DNA of 21,418 nucleotides from JBCBJZ01 sp038522635 (GTDB lineage Bacteria > Pseudomonadota > Alphaproteobacteria > Rhizobiales > Hyphomicrobiaceae): the NCBI GenBank assembly GCA_038522635.1, contig JBCBJZ010000055.1:1-21418 (forward strand), given 5' to 3'. Below are positions 12,209-19,604 of this stretch, in pieces (position 1 is the first letter of the stretch; every line of letters starts with the position of its first letter). Made by a program: the position numbers and the translations under genes. Under the pieces are notes generated by a model. The model was not told the origin of the DNA. It ran no database searches and saw only the letters and a list, made by a program, of their open reading frames with translations.

Positions 12209-13039
12209 ATGGTCGCCTTCAAGAAAATGAACGGCCTTGGTAACGAGATTTTGTATGTCGATCTGCGTGGCAGCACGCTGCGTTTCACCGCGCCGCAGGC
12301 CGCGGCCCTCGCGCAAGAGGCCAACACCGCGTTCGACCAGATGATGGTGGTCCACGATGCGCGCACGCCGGGTACTGACGGTTTCGTGCGCATTTACAAC
12401 GCCGATGGTTCGGACGCGGGTGCGTGCGGCAACGGCATGCGCTGCGTCGTGTTCGTCGAAGCGGAGGCCACGGGCCGCGATACGTTCAGCTTCGAGACGG
12501 TCGCCGGTGTCCTGAAAGCGAAAGCGTTCGACGCTGAGCGCATTGCGGTGGCCATGGGGCGGCCGCGCTTCGAATGGCAGGCGATCCCGCTGGCTGAAGA
12601 GTTTCGCGACACCCGCCGGATCGAATTGCAGATCGGTCCGATCGATGACCCGGTGCTGCATTCGCCATCAGTGGTCAACGTGGGCAACCCGCATGCGGTG
12701 TTCTGGGTCGACGACGTTGAAGCCTACGATCTGAGCCGGTTCGGGCCGTTGTTGGAAAATCATCCGATCTTTCCCGATCGCGCGAACATTTCGCTCGCTG
12801 CGGTGCAGTCGCCTACGCTTGTGAACGTTCGCACCTGGGAGCGAGGTGCCGGCTTGACGCGGGCGTGTGGATCGGCGGCGTGCGCGGTGACGGTATGCGG
12901 GGCGCGGCTGCGGCTGTTGGAGCGGACGTGCGAGGTGCGGTTGCCGGGCGGCGCGCTCAAAATGCAATGGCGCGAGAATGATGAGATCATCATGCAGGGA
13001 CCGGCGACGCTTGAATACGACGGGATGCTGGCTCTTTAG
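12209..13039 (+). CDS. dapF: Diaminopimelate epimerase
   Basis: 276 aa from the second of two adjacent ATGs (12206, 12209); GAGG at 12198-12201 is better spaced for the second. It converts LL- to meso-diaminopimelate for lysine and peptidoglycan synthesis, without a cofactor, using two cysteines. Both are present: Cys73 in DAGACGNGMRC and Cys220 in GLTRACGSAACA. Other family marks are KKMNGLGNEI (5-14), SVVNVGNPHAVFWVDD (154-169) and RTWERGAGLT (208-217). The GNEI rather than GNDF start is typical of Rhizobiales-type DapF. It heads the plus-strand run dapF, mtaB, ftsY, yciB seen in many Hyphomicrobiales. Confidence 0.96.
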   Translation: MVAFKKMNGLGNEILYVDLRGSTLRFTAPQAAALAQEANTAFDQMMVVHDARTPGTDGFVRIYNADGSDAGACGNGMRCVVFVEAEATGRDTFSFETVAGVLKAKAFDAERIAVAMGRPRFEWQAIPLAEEFRDTRRIELQIGPIDDPVLHSPSVVNVGNPHAVFWVDDVEAYDLSRFGPLLENHPIFPDRANISLAAVQSPTLVNVRTWERGAGLTRACGSAACAVTVCGARLRLLERTCEVRLPGGALKMQWRENDEIIMQGPATLEYDGMLAL

Positions 13040-13047
13040 GATCGGCC

Positions 13048-13064
13048 CGCTTCAGATGGAAGCG
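13048..13064 (+). repeat. Short CGCTTC/GAAGCG hairpin after dapF, possible repeat remnant
   Basis: CGCTTC (13048-13053), loop AGATG, GAAGCG (13059-13064), 8 bp after the dapF stop. The arm sequence is the core of both hairpins of the dispersed repeat, but no linker or second hairpin can be recognised, so relatedness is only possible. Confidence 0.35.
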
Positions 13065-13183
13065 TCCGCGCTCGGTTGATCTGCCCGGCTTGCACCTCTA
13101 TGTCACGGACGAACGCGTGATCGCTGCGGTGTCGACCCCGGCAGTGCGCTGCGCCCTCCACATGCAATCCCGGCGAAACCCTT

Positions 13184-14617
13184 ATGTCTCAGCGCTGGCC
13201 CTCGCGCCTTGATGATGCTGCCGCAGTGCGCGCTGCGGACGCGGCGCAACTGATGCGCGCCGACGACGCCGGCTTGTTGGAGGACAACACGCCCCATGTC
13301 GTCACGCTCGGTTGTCGCCTTAACACTTACGAATCCGAAGTGATGCGCGCACATGCCCGCAGCGCTGGTCTTCAGGACTGCATCATCGTCAACACCTGCG
13401 CCGTCACGCGTGAAGCGGTCCGGCAGGGGGCGCAGACCATCCGGCGCCTGCGACGGGAGCGGCCTGGCGCGAAATTGATCGTGACGGGATGCGCGGCCCA
13501 GATCGAGCCGGAGCGCTTCGCGGCCATCGATGGCGTCGACCATGTCATCGGCAATGGCGAAAAGCTGCAGGCCAGCACGTTCGAAGCGCTGGCGGGCCAA
13601 GACACCGCGAAAATGCTCGTCAACGACATCATGGCGGTCAAAGAGACGGCTGGGCACCTTGTTGACGGGTTCGGTGGCCGTGCGCGGGCCTACGTGCAAG
13701 TTCAGAATGGCTGCGATCACCGCTGCACGTTTTGCATCATCCCTTTCGGACGGGGGCCGTCGCGCAGTGTTCCAGCTGGCGAGGTGGTGGCGCAGGTCCG
13801 CCATCTGGTGGAGCGCGGTTACGCCGAGGTGGTGCTGACCGGCGTCGACATCACGGACTACGGCAAGGGTCTGCCTGGAACGATGACGCTGGGCCGGCTC
13901 GTGCGCCAGGTTCTCAAACACGTGCCGGAGCTGCCACGGCTGCGGCTGTCCTCGATCGACCAAGTGGAAATGGATGCGAGCCTGCTCGATGCGATTGCGG
14001 AAGAAGCGCGTTTGATGCCGCACTTGCATTTGTCTTTGCAGGCTGGCGACGACATGATCTTGAAGCGCATGAAACGACGGCATGACCGTGCGACGTCGAT
14101 CGCGTTTTGCGAGCGCCTGCGCGCCCTCAGGCCTGACCTGACGTTTGGTGCTGATATCATTGCCGGCTTTCCGACCGAGACCGAGGCGATGTTCACACGC
14201 TCGCTCGATCTGGTGGACGCCTGCGGGTTGACGCACCTCCATGTGTTTCCGTTTTCGCCACGCGAAGGCACGCCGGCAGCACGGATGCCGCAAGTGCCGC
14301 ACGCCGAAATCAAGGCGCGGGCGGAGCGGCTGCGCTCGAAAGGCGCGCACGTCCTGACGCAGGCGCTTGATGGCCATGTGGGGCAGCAAGCGTCGTTGTT
14401 GATGGAGCGCGGCGGGATCGGGCGGACCCCGCATTTTCATGCAGCCCGGTTGGTCACGCCGACCGGTGCGGTGCCGCGTGAAGGGGCGTTGGTCGACGCG
14501 GTGATCACTGGGCATGATGGTCGACGGTTGCAGGCTGAGCCTGTGGCGCCCTTGTCGACAACGGCGCGTCCTGACGCAACGGCGACGCAGGAGGCGGTCG
14601 ATGGCGCCCAGCGATGA
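13184..14617 (+). CDS. mtaB: tRNA t6A37 methylthiotransferase (MtaB)
   Basis: 477 aa from the ATG at 13184; no clear ribosome binding site. The conserved domain begins at about residue 38, so a later start such as the ATG at 13253 is possible. MtaB adds a methylthio group to t6A at position 37 of ANN-decoding tRNAs. Domain order is complete: UPF0004 domain with cluster cysteines Cys44 (TLGCRLNTYESE), Cys72 (VNTCAVT) and Cys103 (VTGCAAQ); radical SAM CxxxCxxC at Cys177, Cys181 and Cys184 (NGCDHRCTFCIIPFGRG); then a C-terminal TRAM-like RNA-binding region (about 395-455). The TLGCRLN and IIPFGRG variants mark MtaB rather than MiaB or RimO. It overlaps ftsY by 17 bp, so the two are co-translated. 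Confidence 0.94.
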   Translation: MSQRWPSRLDDAAAVRAADAAQLMRADDAGLLEDNTPHVVTLGCRLNTYESEVMRAHARSAGLQDCIIVNTCAVTREAVRQGAQTIRRLRRERPGAKLIVTGCAAQIEPERFAAIDGVDHVIGNGEKLQASTFEALAGQDTAKMLVNDIMAVKETAGHLVDGFGGRARAYVQVQNGCDHRCTFCIIPFGRGPSRSVPAGEVVAQVRHLVERGYAEVVLTGVDITDYGKGLPGTMTLGRLVRQVLKHVPELPRLRLSSIDQVEMDASLLDAIAEEARLMPHLHLSLQAGDDMILKRMKRRHDRATSIAFCERLRALRPDLTFGADIIAGFPTETEAMFTRSLDLVDACGLTHLHVFPFSPREGTPAARMPQVPHAEIKARAERLRSKGAHVLTQALDGHVGQQASLLMERGGIGRTPHFHAARLVTPTGAVPREGALVDAVITGHDGRRLQAEPVAPLSTTARPDATATQEAVDGAQR

Positions 14618-15713
14618 CAAGCCCGCCAAGCGCGGCCTGTTCGGACGTCTGCTCGGTCTGAGCGGGGGCCGTGACGCGGCAGCGCCCCCACCCGAGCCTG
14701 ACGCGGTCGCCGCCGCGGCCACCGCCGCGCCGGAACCTGCGGATGGAGGACCACCCGCATCGTCCCAGGACGAAGCAAGTGTTCAACCGCCGGCAACAAA
14801 AGAGGGGTGGTTCACGCGCCTGAGCGCTGGTCTCGCAAAAACATCGTCAAAGTTGAGCGATGGTATTTCCGGCCTCTTTACCAAACGAAAGCTCGATGCT
14901 GCTACGCTGGAAGAATTGGAAGACTTGTTGATCCAGGCAGATTTGGGCGTTGAAACAGCCATGCGCATCACCGACAAACTATCTAGAACGCATCTCGACA
15001 AGACCGTGGATGGCGATGATGTCCGCGCGCTTCTCGCTGCGGAAGTCGTGGATGTCCTTGAGCCCGTCGCCCGGCCGCTGCACGTGCAAGCTGAGCGCGC
15101 GCCCCACGTCATCGTGTTCGTCGGTGTCAACGGCACCGGGAAAACGACCACGATCGGCAAGATGGCGCAGCGTTTTCGGCGCGAAGGCAAAAGCGTGATG
15201 ATGGCTGCTGGCGATACGTTTCGCGCCGCGGCGATCGATCAACTGAAGATTTGGGGCGAACGCACCGGATGCACGGTGGTGGCCGGCGAAGTGGGTGGCG
15301 ATGCGGCCTCTCTGGCGTTCGAAGCCTTTGAGCGGGCCAAAGCCGACGCGGTGGACGTGCTGTTGATCGATACCGCCGGGCGGCTACAGAACAAGCAGGG
15401 CCTGATGGACGAACTGGCCAAGGTCATGCGGGTCATCGGGAAAGTCGATGCCGGCGCACCGCACGACGTGGTGCTCGTGCTCGATGCCACTACCGGTCAG
15501 AACGCGATGTCGCAGGTGGAGGTGTTTGCCAAGCAGGCTGGCGTCACCGGGTTGGTGATGACGAAGCTCGATGGCACCGCGCGCGGCGGCATCCTTGTGG
15601 CGATCGCCGCCAAGCACGGCCTTCCTGTGCACGCGATCGGCGTCGGGGAGGGTGCGGACGATCTGCAGCCCTTCGACGCATCGCAATTCGCAGGAGCGAT
15701 CACCATGCATTAG
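14601..15713 (+). CDS. ftsY: Signal recognition particle receptor FtsY
   Basis: 370 aa from the ATG at 14601, with AGGAGG exactly 6 nt upstream and inside the mtaB coding region. FtsY is the GTPase that docks the SRP-ribosome complex at the inner membrane. Residues 1-65 are a variable region: basic KPAKRGLFGRLLGL, then Ala/Pro-rich. A second basic amphipathic stretch (68-96, WFTRLSAGLAKTSSKL) should bind lipid. The N domain is at about 97-160. The G domain has G1 GVNGTGKTT (175-183), DTFRAAA (205-211), DTAGR (257-261), TKLDGTARGG (321-330) and the closing GVGEGADDLQPFD. Its place after mtaB and before yciB is common in this group. Confidence 0.97.
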   Translation: MAPSDDKPAKRGLFGRLLGLSGGRDAAAPPPEPDAVAAAATAAPEPADGGPPASSQDEASVQPPATKEGWFTRLSAGLAKTSSKLSDGISGLFTKRKLDAATLEELEDLLIQADLGVETAMRITDKLSRTHLDKTVDGDDVRALLAAEVVDVLEPVARPLHVQAERAPHVIVFVGVNGTGKTTTIGKMAQRFRREGKSVMMAAGDTFRAAAIDQLKIWGERTGCTVVAGEVGGDAASLAFEAFERAKADAVDVLLIDTAGRLQNKQGLMDELAKVMRVIGKVDAGAPHDVVLVLDATTGQNAMSQVEVFAKQAGVTGLVMTKLDGTARGGILVAIAAKHGLPVHAIGVGEGADDLQPFDASQFAGAITMH

Positions 15714-15970
15714 GGGTCGGGATCAGGAGCGATCAGCCTCGCGAAGCCTCGATAAAATCGGGGTAAGCGCTGAAACTCCCGCCCGCTGGCGCCGCTCTTC
15801 ATCCAAACAAGGTCACGCAACGCCGTATGACCGCCACGCCTTCGCCTTCACGCGCCGCGAAACCCTTCGTTGTCAAGCGCGTCCGGAACACCCACCTTAG
15901 GCCCTAGCGGGCACACGATGCGGTTCTCGACCGTGTCGCCAGTCTTGAACATGTAAGGAATTCCAAAGCG

Positions 15971-16744
15971 ATGTCGGATTGGATTAAGAGGGTTTATCCC
16001 TTCAACACCGAGCAGAGCGTCAACATTATCGGTGAGTTTGGCCCGCTCGCAGCGATGTTCATCATCAATTTCGCCTACGGCATCACCGCTGGCACCTGGG
16101 CGCTGATCCTGTCCACGCTAGCCGCCATGGTGGTGATGTGGATCGTGCTGAAGCGGTTGCCGGTGTTTCCGTTTGTGGCCGGTTCGGTCACCATCGGCTT
16201 CGGTGCGCTCACGATCCTGACCGGCGATCCGATCTGGGTGAAGATCAAGGTCACGATCTTCAACGCGCTGTTCGCAGGCCTGTTGTGGGTTGGCCTCTGG
16301 ATGGGCCGCAACTTCTTCCAGTACATCTTCGAGAAAACGTTCCACTACACCGATGAAGGCTGGCGCATCTTCACCAATAACTTCGCTTGGTTCTTCGTGG
16401 CGACCGCGATCGCCAACGAGGTGGTTCGCATTGGCTTCAGCACCGATGTCTGGATCTTGTTCAAAATGTTCGGTGTGATGCCGGCGGCCGGCCTCTTCGC
16501 CTATTGGCAGACCAAGGCGATGGCGAAGTATCGGCTGGATGATCCGAACAACCCAGGCGTGATCTTGAAGGACGCCGAAGCGGCTGCGGCGGCCACCCTC
16601 GCAGCCGAAGGTGAGGCGACAAGCCCCAAGGCGACCGTTGCCAACGCGGCATCGGAAAAGGGTGCGCCGACGTACGGCTTCAAGCCGGCTAAACCGCCGC
16701 GTGGCAAACGCAAGCTGCCGGGCACGGACCCCTCCGCCGCCTAG
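15971..16744 (+). CDS. Septation protein A family, divergent paralog with C-terminal extension
   Basis: 257 aa; ATG at 15971 with AAGGA 11 nt upstream. It is an inner membrane protein with about five hydrophobic segments (roughly 25-42, 46-62, 67-84, 93-112 and 137-180 in parts). It is clearly related to YciB/IspZ: GEFGPLAAMFIINFAYGI, LPVFPFVAGSVTIGFGALTIL, FHYTDEGWRIFTNNFAWFF and ANEVVRIGFSTDVWILFKMFGVMPA all align with the second copy at 17008. Differences: the family's FIKMKPTVVN is replaced by WVKIKVTIFN, and a Lys/Ala/Pro-rich cytoplasmic tail of about 70 residues follows residue 187. YciB proteins act in envelope growth with the elongation and division machinery. The gene follows ftsY by 257 bp. 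Confidence 0.85.
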   Translation: MSDWIKRVYPFNTEQSVNIIGEFGPLAAMFIINFAYGITAGTWALILSTLAAMVVMWIVLKRLPVFPFVAGSVTIGFGALTILTGDPIWVKIKVTIFNALFAGLLWVGLWMGRNFFQYIFEKTFHYTDEGWRIFTNNFAWFFVATAIANEVVRIGFSTDVWILFKMFGVMPAAGLFAYWQTKAMAKYRLDDPNNPGVILKDAEAAAAATLAAEGEATSPKATVANAASEKGAPTYGFKPAKPPRGKRKLPGTDPSAA

Positions 16745-16895
16745 ATTGGCTCAGAGGTGCTTAGGCTTAGCGCAGCGAGCGATCAGAGCCGCGTCGAGCT
16801 TGGTGCAAGCCGAGATTGGCGGAAGATGGGTGCTTCACACGAGAACGGCGCGGCGCGTTTGAATGGGCCGCACATCTCTTGCATCGAAACTTGTC

Positions 16896-16928
16896 TTGAG
16901 GGTCACCGCGCGATGTGGTGACTATAAG
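16896..16928 (+). promoter_or_regulatory. Promoter-like -10 with overlapping palindromic operator candidate
   Basis: TATAAG (16923-16928) could be a -10 box, with TTGAGG (16896-16901) as a poorly spaced -35 (21 nt). Between them lies an inverted repeat GTCACC (16902-16907)/GGTGAC (16917-16922) with a 9-nt spacer, ending right at the -10. This is the geometry of a repressor operator. It is 80 bp before the start of the second septation protein gene. Confidence 0.35.
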
Positions 16929-17007
16929 CGTAACCAACGCCCGCATGCGCCCCTCGTTGTGGCGTAGCGCTCTGCCGCTTCACCCCCGCCCCAGCCGGAG
17001 TACCAGC

Positions 17008-17595
17008 GTGGCCACCGACCAGCCGCCGCAGCCCGAATTCGATCGCAAGCAGATCATCAAGCTGCTCGTGGAACTTGGGCCGCTCGTGATCTTCTTCATC
17101 GTCAACGCGCGTTACGGCATCTTCTGGGGCACCGGCGCGCTGATGATCGCGATGCCGATTTCACTGATCGTATCGCGGGTGGTGCTCGGTCACCTGCCGG
17201 TAATGCCAGTGGTGACGACCGTCATGGTGCTCGTCTTCGGCGGTTTGACGCTGGTCTTTGTCGACGACACGTTCATCAAGATGAAGCCGACCGTGGTGAA
17301 CCTGCTGTTCGCCACCGCGCTCTTCGGCGGACTTTGGTTCAAACAACCGTTGATCAAATACGTGCTTGGCGAAGTGTTCACCCTGACCGACGAAGGCTGG
17401 ACGCAGCTCACGATCCGTTGGGGCCTTTTCTTCATCGCTTTGGCTGTGCTGAACGAGATCGTCTGGCGAAATTTCTCCACGGACGCCTGGGTCAATTTCA
17501 AGGTCTGGGGGATCATGCCGATCACGATGATTTTCGCGATGTCGCAGGTCAGTTTCCTGCAACGCCACCAACTTGAGTCCGACGACAAAATCTAA
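17008..17595 (+). CDS. yciB: Septation protein A (inner membrane protein YciB)
   Basis: 195 aa from a GTG at 17008 with GGAG 7 nt upstream; the longer frame from 16915 runs through a promoter-like site and is unlikely. This copy has the canonical family sequence: LLVELGPLVIFFIVNARYGI, HLPVMPVVTTVMVLVFGGLT, DTFIKMKPTVVNLLFA, FTLTDEGWTQLTIRWGLFF, LNEIVWRNFSTDAWVNFKVWG. There are five or six hydrophobic segments. It works in the inner membrane in cell envelope and septum formation (YciB in E. coli, IspA in Shigella). It ends shortly after the last segment and lacks the long tail of its upstream paralog. The 263-bp gap with its own promoter-like site suggests it can be expressed apart from the first copy. 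Confidence 0.93.
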   Translation: MATDQPPQPEFDRKQIIKLLVELGPLVIFFIVNARYGIFWGTGALMIAMPISLIVSRVVLGHLPVMPVVTTVMVLVFGGLTLVFVDDTFIKMKPTVVNLLFATALFGGLWFKQPLIKYVLGEVFTLTDEGWTQLTIRWGLFFIALAVLNEIVWRNFSTDAWVNFKVWGIMPITMIFAMSQVSFLQRHQLESDDKI

Positions 17596-17911
17596 TTGCA
17601 TTAATCCTGAAAACCGTTCAGTAAAGTCCTTAGGGGCCCTTTATCGCTCGTACGGCTCATACCTTGAAGACCACAGGTGATGTCGAGTTGAACAATGCGA
17701 CGGTTTGTGCTCGCTTAGGTTGAGGCTAGTCGCACCTTTCTGGTGGGCTTGTCATCCGGCCGATCGCAGACCTGTTCTCGTCGTACTCACCGCGACGAGC
17801 CCCAGTTGTTTAGCTGTTGTTGGCGTCCGACGTCTCGCCTGTGATGGTCTCATCCCCTGCGGTCGGACCCGTGAGCCTTTGAGTGTAAACACCGGACGCG
17901 TTGGCGTTGCG
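17596..17911. other. Intergenic region upstream of marR
   Basis: A 316-bp gap. The frame of the marR gene is open back to 17705, but that part has no family similarity. The only structure seen is a 7-bp hairpin CTCGTCG (17777-17783)/CGACGAG (17793-17799). No clear terminator for yciB was found. Confidence 0.4.
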
Positions 17912-18373
17912 ATGACCCACGATAAGCAAAATCAACCGCTTGATGCTTCGCCGATCCACCTGCTGCATCGCGCGGGCCAGTGCGCCAGCGAGCTGTTTGC
18001 TGACGAAATGTTGGACGATGATCTGACGCCGCGTCAGTACGCCGTGCTGGTGACGGTGGCCTCGCATGAGGGGTTGTCACAGACAGCTCTGGTGGATCGC
18101 ACGGGCATCGATCGCTCAACCCTGGCGGATGTGGTGCGGCGGATGCTTAAAAAGGGCTTGCTGCATCGTCGGCGCACCAAAGAGGACGCACGGGCTTACG
18201 CGGTGAAGTTGACCGACGAGGGCCGCGATCGCTTGAGCGCGGCTGGGCCGGTCGCCTCGATGGTCGATAATCGGATCTTGTCGGTGCTGGAGCCTGGACA
18301 GCGCGAGCGGTTTTTGGCCGATTTGCGCCTGATCGTAGAAGCTCTGAGCCAGGCGAACCCTCACAAGAGCTAG
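17912..18373 (+). CDS. MarR family transcriptional regulator
   Basis: 153 aa from the ATG at 17912, chosen because the MarR fold starts about 10 residues later (IHLLHRAGQCASELFADEM); no strong ribosome binding site. The winged helix-turn-helix is clear: LTPRQYAVLVTVASHEGLSQTALVDRTGIDRSTLADVVRRMLKKGLLHRR holds the helix-turn-helix (about 50-75), and TKEDARAYAVKLTDEGRDRL is the wing with the conserved D-R pair. MarR proteins are dimeric repressors released by small phenolic or lipophilic ligands or by oxidation. No effector gene is adjacent: yciB lies upstream and a TetR gene downstream, so the target is unclear and may be its own promoter. No cysteine in the N-terminal helix other than one in GQCASE. 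Confidence 0.92.
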   Translation: MTHDKQNQPLDASPIHLLHRAGQCASELFADEMLDDDLTPRQYAVLVTVASHEGLSQTALVDRTGIDRSTLADVVRRMLKKGLLHRRRTKEDARAYAVKLTDEGRDRLSAAGPVASMVDNRILSVLEPGQRERFLADLRLIVEALSQANPHKS

Positions 18374-18400
18374 CCTTGCGCATCAGGTGCAAGCGCGTGG

Positions 18401-18475
18401 GGTGAGGCAAAGATGAGCGACCAAACAAAAGCGTAGATGTTGATTCTGCTTCAAGCAGACGTGAACCGACTCCAA
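18401..18475 (+). repeat. Dispersed bipartite hairpin repeat, copy 3 (decayed)
   Basis: It aligns with copy 1 from TGAAGCGAAAGATGAAC (here TGAGGCAAAGATGAGC) through the A-rich linker (AAACAAAAGCGTAGATG against AAACAAAAGCTTAGATG) to the hairpin II region and the closing CGACTC. The linker is best conserved; the hairpin arms no longer pair well and the left half of hairpin I is lost or unrecognisable. It starts 28 bp after the marR stop, in the same strand sense as copy 1. Confidence 0.65.
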
Positions 18476-18862
18476 AAGTCGATCCCACGACGGATCTAGC
18501 GTTAAAGGGGCACGCGCGGCCCGGTTGGCGACCCACCGGTCGTGCCGCGCCAGCCGCTTACTTCGTCGCCCCCAATGCTAGCTGCAATGCGCACATTCAT
18601 CAGCAAGCTTTGGTTGCCATTTCGCGGTTAACTGAACCGACGATCCCAAGGTAGTACTTCTGTTTTTCGCTGAATCCGGATTATACCTTCACCACTTTGG
18701 TGGGAGGGTTTGGTACTTCGTCCGAGGCTGTGTGCTGAACGGTGGGATCGCCGGCGTTGTTCATCGCGGGCGCCATCTGAGCTCGGGCTCTTCGGCCTTT
18801 CCTACACCGTTTGTTGCAACCCCCGCGGCGCCGTTGCGCCCGTTTAAGGATAACCAAATCAC
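18476..18862. other. Intergenic region upstream of the TetR gene
   Basis: 387 bp without a supported gene. It contains a 10-bp perfect palindrome AATCCGGATT (18673-18682) overlapping TTATAC, which could be a -10 box with an operator, and a small hairpin CACCA/TGGTG (18690-18702). Both would suit autoregulation of the TetR gene that follows, but this is a guess from position. Confidence 0.35.
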
Positions 18863-19489
18863 GTGGTCTTTCGGGTCAAGCAGCGTGGGAAGATCCTGGA
18901 AATTGCCCAGGCCACACTCGATGAGAAGGGACTGTCCGCCCTGCAGGCGCGCCCCATCGCGGTGGAAGCCAATTGCGCCATCGGGACGCTCTACAACATC
19001 TTCGGCAGTCTTGATGGGCTGATCCTGGCGACCAACGCGACATCGCTGCGGCTTCTGCTGCAGAGCGTGTCGCAGGCGCTGGTGGAGGTTCGGGATCAAC
19101 CGCTGGAGGTCAAACTGCAGCGGCTGGCGTCGGCCTACCTGGATTTCGCGATTGCGCATCCGAACCGATGGCGCGCGATCTTCGAGCACCAAGTGCAGAG
19201 CCCCGACCAGATCACGCGCGATTACCGCGAGCAGCATACCGCTCTGCTCGATCTCGCCATCGACGTGGTGGGGCCGTTCATCGATGATGAGAGCCGCCGT
19301 GCCGCGACCGCTTACGCCATCTTTGGCTCGATCCACGGCATCATCGCGTTGGCGCTGGACCGCAAGACGGGCGACTTCGATCACGCGCAAACCCGTTGGC
19401 AGGTGCAGCGGGTGATCAGCCTGCTGACGCAGGGCCTTAACGCCGAAAAGACGGGGACGGCCGCGTCCGAACCGACAGGCAACGTTTAA
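18863..19489 (+). CDS. TetR family transcriptional regulator (WHG-type C-terminal domain)
   Basis: 208 aa from a GTG at 18863, with AAGGA 12 nt upstream (rather far). The N-terminal helix-turn-helix reads ILEIAQATLDEKGLSALQARPIAVEANCAIGTLYNIFGSLDGLILATN (11-58); GTLYNIFGS is the recognition helix region. The C-terminal ligand domain has LASAYLDFAIAHPNRWRAIFEHQ and FGSIHGIIALALDRK, the pattern of TetR_C_33/WHG-type regulators. Such proteins repress genes until a small molecule binds. The neighbour upstream is marR in the same direction; secA is convergent downstream. No transporter or enzyme gene is adjacent, so the regulated function cannot be read from this window. Confidence 0.92.
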   Translation: MVFRVKQRGKILEIAQATLDEKGLSALQARPIAVEANCAIGTLYNIFGSLDGLILATNATSLRLLLQSVSQALVEVRDQPLEVKLQRLASAYLDFAIAHPNRWRAIFEHQVQSPDQITRDYREQHTALLDLAIDVVGPFIDDESRRAATAYAIFGSIHGIIALALDRKTGDFDHAQTRWQVQRVISLLTQGLNAEKTGTAASEPTGNV

Positions 19490-19499
19490 CGCTGCCCAC

Positions 19500-19540
19500 C
19501 GCACCACACCCAGTGGTGTGTAAGGCCTCAGAGTGGTGCG
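19500..19540. terminator. Possible bidirectional terminator between tetR and secA
   Basis: Outer stem CGCACCAC (19500-19507)/GTGGTGCG (19533-19540), perfect over 8 bp, with a competing inner hairpin CACACC (19505-19510)/GGTGTG (19515-19520). It lies between two convergent genes. There is no long T-run on either side, so it may work as a stalling or Rho-assisted site rather than a classic terminator. Confidence 0.45.
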
Positions 19541-19604
19541 TTAGCCCGCTGTGGGTGTGCCGCCGTCGTCGATCGCATCCTTCAGGCGGCAGCCCTCAGC
19601 CAAA

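Noticed and set aside
12134..12661. N-terminal extension of the SH3-like gene on the minus strand
   Set aside because: It is antisense to dapF; the ATG at 12133 has an excellent ribosome site and begins a signal-peptide-like sequence.
13103..14722. A 539-codon minus-strand open frame opposite mtaB and the ftsY start
   Set aside because: Antisense to mtaB, which has all catalytic cysteines; Arg/His-rich with no recognisable domain.
15848..15952. A 34-codon minus-strand ORF beginning MFKTGDTVENRI between ftsY and the first septation protein gene
   Set aside because: The start of the peptide looks protein-like, but there is no ribosome site at proper spacing and no homolog I recognise; too short to support.
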